From assembly GCF_002860405.1 (NCBI RefSeq), contig NZ_NMWV01000029.1:1-63738 (forward strand): DNA of 63,738 nt, read 5' to 3'. A program made the position numbers and the translations under genes. Shown piece by piece: positions 17,991 through 26,558 of the stretch; position 1 is the stretch's first letter, and every line of letters starts with the position of its first letter. The stretch is from Bifidobacterium imperatoris. GTDB lineage: Bacteria; Actinomycetota; Actinomycetes; Actinomycetales; Bifidobacteriaceae. The notes under the pieces are model-generated. The model searched no databases and was not told the origin of the DNA. It was given only the letters and a program-made list of their open reading frames with translations.

Positions 17991-19307
17991 GTGGCAGAAC
18001 TGAATGAAACCCCGATTCGCGTCGGCCTGCTGGGCGCCGGCACTGTCGGCTCCCAGACCGCCCGACTGATCGTTGAGCAGAAGGATGAGCTCTCCGCTCG
18101 CATCGGTCGTCCGATTGAACTGACTGGTGTGGCCTGCCTCGACCCGAAGGAAACCGAAAAGTTCCCGTGGATCGACCAGTCCATCGTCACCACCGATACG
18201 ATGAGTGTGGCCACCAATTCGGATATTGTCATCGAACTGATTGGTGGCACTACCGTGGCTCGCAAGTTCGTGCTCGCCGCCATCGAATCCGGTGCTTCCG
18301 TGGTTACCGCCAACAAGGCGCTGCTGGCCAAGTATGGTCCGGAGATTTACGCTGCTGCCGAAGCCAAGGGTGTCGACATTTACTTCGAAGCTGCTGTGGG
18401 CGGTGCGATTCCGTTCCTGCGTCCGCTTCGTGAATCCCTCGTGGGCGACAAGGTGACCAGCATGCTGGGCATCGTCAACGGCACCACCAACTACATCCTC
18501 GACGAGATGACCACCAAGGGTCTCCAGTTCGATGATGTGCTGAAGGATGCTCAGGCCAAGGGATACGCCGAAGCTGATCCGACCGGCGACATCGAAGGTT
18601 ATGATGCCGCGAACAAGGCTGCCATCATGGCAACCCTCGGCTTCCATACTTCTGTAACCATCGATGATGTGTCTGTGGAAGGCATCACTAAGATCACTGC
18701 CGACGATATCGCTGCAGCCACTGCCGAGCACAAGGTCATCAAGCTGCTCGCCGTGGTGGAGAACGGTGAGGCTGGCGTATCTGCTCGCGTCTACCCGGCA
18801 TTGATTGATAAGTCTCATCCGCTGGCTTCTGTGCATGGCTCCTTCAACGCTGTGTTTGTTAAGGCCGAGGCTGCCGATGATCTGATGTTCTACGGCCGTG
18901 GTGCTGGCGGCGCTCCGACCGCTTCCGCGGTGGTCGGCGATGTGGTGACCGAAGCTCGCCATATTGCAGCCGGCTGCACGGGCCCGTCCATTCCGCTGTA
19001 CAAGAACCTGCCCAAGGCTCCGATCAATGCTTCCAAGGCCGCATTCGCCGTGCGATTCCTGATTCATGACAAGCCGGGCGTGCTGGCCGCTATCGCCGCC
19101 GAGTTCGCTAAGAACGGTGTCTCCATCAACGGTGTGAATCAGGATCTGAAGCCCACGATGACCGATCCTGGTTACGACGGCGAGATTCAGCAGCTGCGTA
19201 TCGTGACCCACCTGACTGACGAAGAGACGCTGCGCGCAACCGTAAAGGCCGTGCAGGCGCTTGACTTCGTGACCGGCGAGCCGTCCATCCTGCGCGTACT
19301 GGACTGA
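17991..19307 (+). CDS. hom: Homoserine dehydrogenase
   Basis: The 438-aa protein from the GTG at 17991 has GGAAGGA six bases upstream; an in-frame ATG at 17949 lacks a site. It reduces aspartate semialdehyde to homoserine with NAD(P)H, the branch to threonine and methionine. The Rossmann motif is VGLLGAGTVGSQTARL. Catalytic-domain signatures include TANKALLAKYG, FEAAVGGAIP, IVNGTTNYILDEM and ADPTGDIEGYDAANKAAI. A C-terminal ACT domain (FLIHDKPGVLAAIAAEF) suggests feedback inhibition by threonine. The gene sits between lysA and thrB. Confidence 0.97.
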   Translation: MAELNETPIRVGLLGAGTVGSQTARLIVEQKDELSARIGRPIELTGVACLDPKETEKFPWIDQSIVTTDTMSVATNSDIVIELIGGTTVARKFVLAAIESGASVVTANKALLAKYGPEIYAAAEAKGVDIYFEAAVGGAIPFLRPLRESLVGDKVTSMLGIVNGTTNYILDEMTTKGLQFDDVLKDAQAKGYAEADPTGDIEGYDAANKAAIMATLGFHTSVTIDDVSVEGITKITADDIAAATAEHKVIKLLAVVENGEAGVSARVYPALIDKSHPLASVHGSFNAVFVKAEAADDLMFYGRGAGGAPTASAVVGDVVTEARHIAAGCTGPSIPLYKNLPKAPINASKAAFAVRFLIHDKPGVLAAIAAEFAKNGVSINGVNQDLKPTMTDPGYDGEIQQLRIVTHLTDEETLRATVKAVQALDFVTGEPSILRVLD

Positions 19308-19329
19308 CTGAAAGCCCAGAGAGGTTTCC

Positions 19330-20436
19330 ATGAATCCAATTTGTACTCAGGTGCGCGTGCGCGTGCCAGCCACATCCGCTAATCTGGGCTCCGGCTTCGA
19401 TACCGTGGGTTTGGCTCTCGACTATCATGACGAGCTTACGTTCACGCTGAACCCGGATCCCACCGATGGCATCGCCCATGTGTTCATTCACGGTGAGGGC
19501 GAGGATACGCTGCCACGCGACGAAACCCATCTGGTGGTCTCCACCTTCCGCCGCGCCTGCGCCACATTCGGTTTGGGGCGCGTCGGTTTCACGCTCGAAG
19601 CCACCAACAACATTCCACAGGCCCGTGGCATGGGCTCGTCCGCCGAAGCCATTGTGGCCGGTATCGCGGCCGCAGCGGCCTTTGCGCAGCCTGGTGAACT
19701 GAATCGTCCGGCCATCTTCGACATGGCCGCGCAGATCGAGGGACACCCGGATAACGTGGCTCCGGCCGTATTTGGCGGTCTCACGGTCTCCTGGGACTTC
19801 GCTACGGCCGAGGGTGTCGGCTCGGTGGCCATCCCCGGTGGTGAGCCGCTGCATGGTGGTTTCCACACCGTCAACTACCCGGTTGACCCGGCCATCACTG
19901 CGGCCGTATTCGTGCCGGATTACGAGCTTTCCACTGAAAAGGCACGTCAGGCGTTGCCTAAGGAAGTGCCGCACAAGGATGCCGTATACAACGTGTCCCG
20001 CGTTGGGCTGCTGCCGGCCGCAATGAACCCGGTGGTGCTTGCGCAGGCCGAGGCTCAGGGCGGTGCCGATGCGCTGGGCGGAAACTCTGCTGGCGCGGGT
20101 GTTTCCGGTGCCGCGGGCGCCGCTCAGGTGACACCGGCCGCCTTCGCCACTGCGGCAGCGCAGGCCAATGCGTTGCTGTTTACGGCTACGCAGGATCGAC
20201 TGCATCAGCCGTACCGCACACCACTGATGCCGCCGTCCGCCGAACTGATTGAGACGTTCCGTGCCAAGGGCTATGCCGCCGCTGTCTCCGGTGCTGGTCC
20301 GTGCGTGCTCGTGCTGCACTACGGCAACGCGCGCGAAGCCATCGACCAGGTGGCTGCCACCCAGCTGGCATCTGGACACTGGCGTGTGTTGCACCTGCCC
20401 ATCAACACCAAGGGCGTTGAAATCGAACGGCGCTAA
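19330..20436 (+). CDS. thrB: Homoserine kinase
   Basis: The 368-aa GHMP kinase phosphorylates homoserine with ATP on the threonine route. It shows VRVPATSANLGSGFDTVG (N-terminal motif 1), the glycine-rich ATP loop QARGMGSSAEAIVAG (motif 2), and AAVSGAGPCVLVL (motif 3). An Ala/Gly-rich insertion of about 40 residues (QGGADALGGNSAGAGV onward) makes it longer than the usual ~300 aa. AGAGAGG precedes the ATG, 22 bp after hom, so the two are probably co-transcribed. thrC is absent from this cluster. Confidence 0.95.
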   Translation: MNPICTQVRVRVPATSANLGSGFDTVGLALDYHDELTFTLNPDPTDGIAHVFIHGEGEDTLPRDETHLVVSTFRRACATFGLGRVGFTLEATNNIPQARGMGSSAEAIVAGIAAAAAFAQPGELNRPAIFDMAAQIEGHPDNVAPAVFGGLTVSWDFATAEGVGSVAIPGGEPLHGGFHTVNYPVDPAITAAVFVPDYELSTEKARQALPKEVPHKDAVYNVSRVGLLPAAMNPVVLAQAEAQGGADALGGNSAGAGVSGAAGAAQVTPAAFATAAAQANALLFTATQDRLHQPYRTPLMPPSAELIETFRAKGYAAAVSGAGPCVLVLHYGNAREAIDQVAATQLASGHWRVLHLPINTKGVEIERR

Positions 20437-20464
20437 AGCCTAGTGCCTCAACTAGGAGGAAGTC

Positions 20465-21931
20465 ATGTCTATTCCGCTGATTCTTGCGTCTCAGTCCAAG
20501 CCGCGCCGCGATGTGCTGTATGCGGCAGGCATTTGCCCCACGATTCGCGTCTCTCATGTGGATGAGCCGGCAGCGCTTCAGACTGCGGCAGCCAAGGCGG
20601 GGATTACCGTTGACGACCTGACTGTGGAACAGCGAGTGATGATTCTGGCCGAGGCCAAGGCGCAGGCTGTGCATCGCGCATACCGTAACGTGGCCGATAC
20701 CGCAGCGGCTGCGACCGGCAACCGAGTGATTGCTTATCCGCTGAGGGCTGCGGAAGTTGAGGCTGAGGACACTGAAAACACTGAAAACACTGGGTCTGAA
20801 GATGCTTCAGATTCTGCCATTGATTACTCTTCCGATCGCATCGCCGCCACGCGCGACTTCTCCGGTGTGAACATGCCAACCGTGACCGAGCCGATCTCTA
20901 ACATCATCGCGCTGCAGCCGGGACTTACGCGCTCCACGGTCGGTCCGCTGATTATCGGCTGCGATTCGATGTTCCTGATGGATGGTGAATGCTACGGCAA
21001 ACCGCACAGCGCCGAAGTCGCACGCGAACGCCTGCGCAAGATGCGCGGCAACAGCGGCGAACTGTGGACGGGACACTGCATCATCGACTTCGCCACCGGC
21101 CGTGTGGCCCGCGGTGCCAGCCGCGCCACTGTGCATTTCGGTGACTTCTCCGATAAAGACATCGAGCGCTACATTGCCACCCGTGAGCCGCTGGAAGTGG
21201 CCGGTTCGTTTACGTTGGAAGGTTTCGGCGGTGCGTTCATCGACGGCATCGAAGGTGACCCGCACGGCATTATCGGCATCAGTCTGCCGCTGTTGCGCAA
21301 GCTCGCTGCTGAACTGGATGTTGAATGGACTGATTTGTGGAATGTGCAGCGTGGTGAGATTGCGCCTGAATCCGCGGACGCTGCCGGTATTGCTATGGCG
21401 GGAAAGGATAACTTGCCACCTGTGGAAAACGTACATCAGCCCGGTGATGGTTGGGTGGATTGCGCCTGCGGTCGCAAGCATTGGGGTACGAATGGCGCTT
21501 CGGGCATTCTGCTGGCACGCCGCGATCCGGCAACTGGCAAGGTGACGCATGTGGTGATGCAGCATCGCGCCGCATGGAGTGCTGAAGGTGGTACTTGGGG
21601 CATTCCCGGTGGCGCTACGGCGGACGGTGAATCGCCAATTGAAGGTGCGTTGCGCGAAAGCTACGAAGAGGCGAACATCACGCCCGAGGATATCGAAGTG
21701 GTCGGCTCCTACCGTGAAGACCACGGCAATTGGGCATACACCACGGTGTTCGCGTTCGAAAAGCCCGGTCACACTGTTGAGCCTAAGGCCAATGACGACG
21801 AAAGCATGGAGATTTGCTGGGTGCCGATCGACGACGTACCCAACCGCAAGCTATTGACCGCCATGAAAACTGATTGGCCCCGCTTCGCTGCTCGCCTCGA
21901 GGAGTTGGCTGAGGAATCAAACTGCAGATAG
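20465..21931 (+). CDS. Maf-like nucleotide pyrophosphatase fused to a Nudix hydrolase
   Basis: The 488-aa protein has two parts. Residues 1 to about 285 match Maf/Ham1-like nucleotide pyrophosphatases: LILASQSKPRRDVLYAAGI at the N-terminus, the catalytic acidic GCDSMF, then GKPHSAEVARERLRKMRG and a final GFGGAFIDGIEGDPHGIIG. An insertion rich in Asp, Glu and Ser (about 80-145) interrupts this domain. After a linker with GWVDCACGRKHWG, residues about 345-460 are a Nudix domain with WGIPGG and a Nudix box (ALRESYEEANI). Both halves hydrolyse nucleotide derivatives, so a sanitising role for the nucleotide pool is likely. AGGAGGAAG precedes the ATG. It follows thrB and ends 31 bp before a convergent gene. 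Confidence 0.9.
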   Translation: MSIPLILASQSKPRRDVLYAAGICPTIRVSHVDEPAALQTAAAKAGITVDDLTVEQRVMILAEAKAQAVHRAYRNVADTAAAATGNRVIAYPLRAAEVEAEDTENTENTGSEDASDSAIDYSSDRIAATRDFSGVNMPTVTEPISNIIALQPGLTRSTVGPLIIGCDSMFLMDGECYGKPHSAEVARERLRKMRGNSGELWTGHCIIDFATGRVARGASRATVHFGDFSDKDIERYIATREPLEVAGSFTLEGFGGAFIDGIEGDPHGIIGISLPLLRKLAAELDVEWTDLWNVQRGEIAPESADAAGIAMAGKDNLPPVENVHQPGDGWVDCACGRKHWGTNGASGILLARRDPATGKVTHVVMQHRAAWSAEGGTWGIPGGATADGESPIEGALRESYEEANITPEDIEVVGSYREDHGNWAYTTVFAFEKPGHTVEPKANDDESMEICWVPIDDVPNRKLLTAMKTDWPRFAARLEELAEESNCR

Positions 21932-21962
21932 TCCGAAGTCATCTGTATTGGTTGCGCAGCCG

Positions 21963-22910
21963 CTAGTCCTGTCGAATTTCGCTTTGTTTACGGAATTCCA
22001 TGGGGGAGACGCCGTTTTTGCGTTTGAATGCGGCGCAGAACGAGCTCGTATCGGTGAAGCCGCATTCCTCGCAGAGCTGGCGTAGTGATATATCCGAATT
22101 GATGAGACGGTATTTCGCTGCATGCATGCGAGCGTCCAGCACGTAGGCGTACGGCGTGTACCCGGTCTCCTTCTTGAAGACGCGAATGAAGTGGTACTCA
22201 CTCATATAGACCAACCCGGCTAGCTCGGCCACGGTCAGTGGCTCGTTCAGATGATTGGCTATGTAGGCCAGCACGCTCTCGATGGCGTGCGGGCCGCGTC
22301 GGGCTACGAGACCGGAGGCTACACCGGCGACTGAGCCCTTCGAACCACTGCGTGCGACTCCAGAGCCTGCCGCGCCAACCGGAGCGGACGCCGCATCGTC
22401 TGCTCCCAATGCAAACTCAGTGAGCACATCCGTAATGTACTTCGCCATCAATGGTTCCGAAATGCGCGCGGCCATATGGAAGGTCTCATAGATTTTGGTC
22501 AGCTGCGTGATTGCATATCCAGGCTCGCGCAAGGAAAACACTGAGCCAAGTCGCTCGTGAATCAGCTCGTAATAGGCGCGTGCAGTGGGACCGTCGAAGT
22601 GCAGCCACAATACGTCGCTGTCTTCTGAAGTGCTGTAGGAATGATGGGCATAGCAATCAACTAGCACGAAGTCCCCGGCGGAAGCATGCTGCGCATTCTC
22701 GCCGAACTGCGACACCACATCGAACGAGCCGGAGCGGATTGCCATGATCAGGAAGCTATCGAACGAGCTGCGCTCCTGCCGGTAGCCGGCCTCATAATGA
22801 AAGAACCCCGCGCGCAACGGGTGCAGAAACGTGCGCAGTGCCGTTTTGCTGGGTGTATAGATATAGAATTCCGAGCCTTCATTTCGAATGCCATGTTCCG
22901 CCGGCTTCAT
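21963..22910 (-). CDS. AraC family transcriptional regulator
   Basis: The 315-aa protein has an N-terminal cupin-like sensor domain (about 20-165, with AGDFVLVDCYAHHSY). A Gly/Ala/Ser-rich linker follows. The C-terminal AraC double helix-turn-helix includes LTVAELAGLVYMSEYHFIRV, FKKETGYTPYAYV, and then SLRQLCEECGFTDTSSFCA and FKRKNGVSPMEFR. The start follows AAGGAGG. It is divergent from the DUF5107 gene, and a 21-bp sequence between them recurs before the sugar importer at 29499, which makes this protein the likely regulator of both. The inducer is unknown, presumably a sugar. Confidence 0.93.
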   Translation of the reverse strand: MKPAEHGIRNEGSEFYIYTPSKTALRTFLHPLRAGFFHYEAGYRQERSSFDSFLIMAIRSGSFDVVSQFGENAQHASAGDFVLVDCYAHHSYSTSEDSDVLWLHFDGPTARAYYELIHERLGSVFSLREPGYAITQLTKIYETFHMAARISEPLMAKYITDVLTEFALGADDAASAPVGAAGSGVARSGSKGSVAGVASGLVARRGPHAIESVLAYIANHLNEPLTVAELAGLVYMSEYHFIRVFKKETGYTPYAYVLDARMHAAKYRLINSDISLRQLCEECGFTDTSSFCAAFKRKNGVSPMEFRKQSEIRQD

Positions 22911-22965
22911 TGCCGCCTCCTTGTGTCGAGCTGTGTTACGTCACTGCTTTCAGTGGTAGTTATCA

Positions 22966-22996
22966 AATAGCAATTATTTCATATTGAAGAACAATT
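22966..22996. promoter_or_regulatory. Shared operator, copy 1 (before the DUF5107 gene)
   Basis: AATAGCAATTATTTC continues into ATATTG (22966-22986). It matches 29297-29317 at 20 of 21 positions. After ATTG both copies have five unrelated bases and then CAATT, giving CAAT-N8-ATTG-N5-CAATT. It lies in the divergent AraC/DUF5107 promoter region and is probably bound by the AraC regulator. Confidence 0.6.
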
Positions 22997-23114
22997 ACTC
23001 TAGATGTCAACGATATTTTCGGCCATAGACTAAAGGCAATCAATCAAAAGATTGTGGTTCGCAAGAACCAATAGGAACTCAAAACGGTAAACACTACAAC
23101 GAAGTGGAGCAATC

Positions 23115-26100
23115 ATGGCCGTTACCATTCAGGACACAGTCATTACCATCCCGACCTACGGGATCGGCGCGGCGGACAAGAACCCGCAGTTTATCGAAAA
23201 GCGCGTCTACCAGGGCAGCTCGGGCCGTGTCTACCCATACCCGGTGATCGAAACCATCAGCGATGAGAAGCATGACAAGGACTACAAGGCTGTGATCATC
23301 GAGAACGAATACCTCGAAATCACCGTGCTGCCCGAACTCGGCGGGCGCATCCAGTATGCCAAAGACAAAACCAATAATTACGACTTCGTCTACCGCAACG
23401 ATGTGATCAAGCCGGCGCTCGTGGGCCTAACCGGTCCGTGGATTTCCGGTGGTATCGAATTCAACTGGCCGCAGCACCACCGCCCGACCACCTACTCGCC
23501 GGTGGACTACGACATCAAGGATCTGCCGGACGGCGGTAAGGCTGTGTTGTGCCACGACACCGATCAGATGTACGGCACTCAGGTGGTCACTACGATTGCT
23601 CTGCATCCAGGCAAGGCCTACATCGAGATCACCGCGCAGCTGTACAACGGCACCGCATTGCCACAAACCTTCCTGTGGTGGGCGAACCCGGCCGTACCGG
23701 TCAACGAGCACACCAAAACCGTGATGCCGCCGGACGTGACCGCCGTCATGGATCACGGCAAGCGCGACGTCTCCCGCTACCCAATCGCCACCGGCACCTA
23801 CTACAAGCACGACTATTCGCGCGGCGTGGATATCGGCCGCTACAAGAACGTGCCGGTACCGACCAGCTACATGGCCGCACATTCCGACTACAACTTCGTC
23901 GGTGGCTACGATTTCGGTGTAGGCGCAGGCATCCTGCATGTGGCCGACCATCATGTGAGCCCCGGCAAGAAGCAGTGGACTTGGGGCAATGGTGACTTCG
24001 GCCGCGCCTGGGACCGCAACCTGACCGATGCCAATGGTCCATATGTGGAGCTGATGACCGGTGTCTTTACCGACAACCAGCCCGACTTCACTTGGCTGAA
24101 GCCCTATGAAGGCAAGACCTTCACCCAGTACTTCATGCCGTACAAGGCTGTGGGTCAGGTCAAGAACGCGTCCATCAACGCCGCTGTGAACCTGGAAATC
24201 GGACCTGAAGACACGTTTGGTGCCGCTGGTGAGGTTGAGGGGATCGAAGCCCAAGGCTTGAAGGCCGGTCAAGGCCGCGTCACCGTATACGCCACCAGCG
24301 TGTACGAGAACGCCACCGTGACCGTGACCACCAAGAGCGGCAAGACGCTCTACGCCTACACCGGCACCATCAGCCCGAACGACACCGTGCGCGCCGAATT
24401 CGAAACCGGTGAAGTGCCGGCCACCGAAATCACCGCAACCGTAGCGGATGCCAACGGCACTGTGCTCATCGACTACACCCCTAGCCCCAAGAAGATTGAC
24501 AAGCTGCCCGAACCGGCCAAGGCCGCTGACGAGCCGGAAAAGATCGCCACCAACGAGGAGCTGCTGCTCGCCGGCCTGCACCTGGAGCAGTACCGTCACG
24601 CCACCTACATGCCTGACCCGTACTATCTCGAAGGCCTGAAGCGCGATCCGGAAGACGCCCGCATCAACAACGCGTATGGCCGTCTGCAGCTGCGCCGCGG
24701 CGTGTTCAAGTGCGCCGAAGCTCACTTCCGTACCGCCATCAAGCGTTTGACCAAGCACAACACCCAGCCGTACGACTCCGAACCGCACTACAATCTCGGC
24801 CTGGTCCTGTTCCTCCAAGGCAAGTACGACGAGGCATTCGATGCTTTCTTCAAGGCCACTTGGGATGATACGCAGAAGGAGCGTGCCTTCTTCTACATGG
24901 CCGCCATCGCAGCCCGTCGAGGCGACTTCGCGGACGCACTGGAGTATGTGAACAACGCGTTGACCCGCAACACAATGAACATCAAGGCCCGCGGACTGAA
25001 GGCTTACGTGCTGCGCAAGCTCGGCCGCACGGATGAGGCTGCCGCGGCGCTCGCCGAGAACCTGAACATCGACGAGTTCGACTTCGTCTCCGGCTACGAG
25101 CGCGTGCTCGCCGGGGGAGAGCCGGCCGAACTGGAGCATCTGATGCGCGGCTTCTTCGAGAACTACCTGCAGGCCGCCCGCGATTACGCGCTGTTCGGTG
25201 CCTACGAGGAGGCGCTGGCCCTGCTCGCTGCAGCCGATCAGTCGAAGCCGATGGTCAAGTACTACGAGGGCTACTATCTTGCCGAGCTCGGCCGCGAAAC
25301 CGAAGCCAAGGCCGCGTTCGAAGCCGCCGAGGCCGCGCCAAGCGACTACTGCTTCCCGAACAAGCTGGAGGATATCGCGCCGCTTGAGAAGGCCATCGCA
25401 GTGGTGGACGGAGCCAAGGCCCCGTACTACCTCGGATGCCTCTACTACGACAAAGTGCAGGCCGACAAGGCCATTGCACTGTGGGAGCAGTCGCGAGACC
25501 TTGACCCTGAATTCCCAACCGTACACCGCAATCTGGCGCTCGCCTACTACAACAAGCGCGGTGACGCGGCGGCTGCCAAGGTCGAAATCGAGCAAGCCTA
25601 CGCGCTCGACGAAACCGACGCCCGTGTGTTCCTCGAAACCGACCAGCTGCACCGCAAGATCGGTTGGACCTACGCCCAGCGTCTCACCGAGTTCGAAAAG
25701 CATCTCGACGTGGTGGCCAAGCGCGACGACCTGTTCATCGAATACCTGACCGTGCTCAACCTGACCGGCAACTACGCCAAGGCCTACGAGCTGATGAGCC
25801 AGCGTCGCTTCCACCCGTGGGAGGGCGGCGAAGGCAAGATCACCGGCCAGTACCGCATCGCGCTGACCCTGCTCGCCAAGGATGCGATGGCTGCCAGCGA
25901 CTGGGCTAAGGCCAAGGAACTGCTGGTCAAGACGCTTGCCTACCCCGAGAACCTGGGCGAAGGCAAGCTCGAAGGCCAGAAGGACAACGACATCCACTAC
26001 TACCTCGGTGTGGTGGAGCGCGCTCTCGGCAATGAGGACGCGGCTCGCGCCGAATTCCGCCAGGCCACCATCGGCCCGGACGAGGTGAAGGGTGCCATGT

Positions 26101-26459
26101 ACTACAACGACCAGCCCGCCGAAATGATCCTCTTCCAAGGTCTCGCCCACAAGGCTCTCGGCGAGGAAGGCCCGGCCAACGCCCGCTTCTACCGCCTGTT
26201 GGACTACGGTGAGCAGCACCTCGACGATCAGGTCAAGATTGACTACTTCGCCGTCTCGCTGCCGGACTTCCTCATCTTCGAAAACGACTACACGAAGATG
26301 AACCGCGTCCACTGCGAATACCTGATGGGCCTTGCAAACATCGGCCGCGGCGAAAGCGAGGAAGCCGAACGCTTCCTTACCGAAGCCCTGGCTGCTGACC
26401 CCAGCCACATCCAAGCCAACCTCTTCACCGATGAGGTGATGAATCGTCACATCCTGTGA
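23115..26459 (+). CDS. DUF5107 domain protein with tetratricopeptide repeats
   Basis: The 1114-aa protein has no signal peptide and is therefore probably cytoplasmic. Residues about 1-370 form a beta-sandwich of the DUF5107 type, related in outline to sugar mutarotases: VLPELGGRIQYAKDKTNNYDFVY and GLTGPWISGGIEFNWPQHH are strongly patterned. A second beta region follows (about 380-470). From about 490 to the end there are many TPR helices, for example EPHYNLGLVLFLQGKYDEAF and PTVHRNLALAYYNKRGDAAA. Such proteins occur in bacterial glycan-use clusters, but I know of no proven activity. Neighbours (AraC, importer, GH35) support a role in handling imported oligosaccharides. GTGGAG precedes the ATG. 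Confidence 0.85.
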   Translation: MAVTIQDTVITIPTYGIGAADKNPQFIEKRVYQGSSGRVYPYPVIETISDEKHDKDYKAVIIENEYLEITVLPELGGRIQYAKDKTNNYDFVYRNDVIKPALVGLTGPWISGGIEFNWPQHHRPTTYSPVDYDIKDLPDGGKAVLCHDTDQMYGTQVVTTIALHPGKAYIEITAQLYNGTALPQTFLWWANPAVPVNEHTKTVMPPDVTAVMDHGKRDVSRYPIATGTYYKHDYSRGVDIGRYKNVPVPTSYMAAHSDYNFVGGYDFGVGAGILHVADHHVSPGKKQWTWGNGDFGRAWDRNLTDANGPYVELMTGVFTDNQPDFTWLKPYEGKTFTQYFMPYKAVGQVKNASINAAVNLEIGPEDTFGAAGEVEGIEAQGLKAGQGRVTVYATSVYENATVTVTTKSGKTLYAYTGTISPNDTVRAEFETGEVPATEITATVADANGTVLIDYTPSPKKIDKLPEPAKAADEPEKIATNEELLLAGLHLEQYRHATYMPDPYYLEGLKRDPEDARINNAYGRLQLRRGVFKCAEAHFRTAIKRLTKHNTQPYDSEPHYNLGLVLFLQGKYDEAFDAFFKATWDDTQKERAFFYMAAIAARRGDFADALEYVNNALTRNTMNIKARGLKAYVLRKLGRTDEAAAALAENLNIDEFDFVSGYERVLAGGEPAELEHLMRGFFENYLQAARDYALFGAYEEALALLAAADQSKPMVKYYEGYYLAELGRETEAKAAFEAAEAAPSDYCFPNKLEDIAPLEKAIAVVDGAKAPYYLGCLYYDKVQADKAIALWEQSRDLDPEFPTVHRNLALAYYNKRGDAAAAKVEIEQAYALDETDARVFLETDQLHRKIGWTYAQRLTEFEKHLDVVAKRDDLFIEYLTVLNLTGNYAKAYELMSQRRFHPWEGGEGKITGQYRIALTLLAKDAMAASDWAKAKELLVKTLAYPENLGEGKLEGQKDNDIHYYLGVVERALGNEDAARAEFRQATIGPDEVKGAMYYNDQPAEMILFQGLAHKALGEEGPANARFYRLLDYGEQHLDDQVKIDYFAVSLPDFLIFENDYTKMNRVHCEYLMGLANIGRGESEEAERFLTEALAADPSHIQANLFTDEVMNRHIL

Positions 26460-26479
26460 TTTCCTGACTACTCAGCAAA

Positions 26480-26512
26480 CGCCGGCTCCCCACTCCTCCG
26501 GGGAAGCCGGCG
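26480..26512. terminator. Hairpin between DUF5107 and cdaR-type genes
   Basis: ACGCCGGCTCCCC pairs with GGGGAAGCCGGCG(C) around a short loop (26480-26512), one bulge in the stem. There is no long T run on the plus strand. It sits between convergent genes and probably stops transcription in one or both directions. Confidence 0.6.
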
Positions 26513-26558
26513 CTCGCTTATGCTGCAGTCTGCAGCAATCTGCAACAATATGCCGTAA

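Noticed and set aside
23427..26450. A 1007-codon open frame on the minus strand opposite the DUF5107 gene
   Set aside because: High-GC codon bias leaves the antisense frame free of stops. The composition is unlike a protein, and the plus-strand gene has clear domains and a ribosome-binding site.
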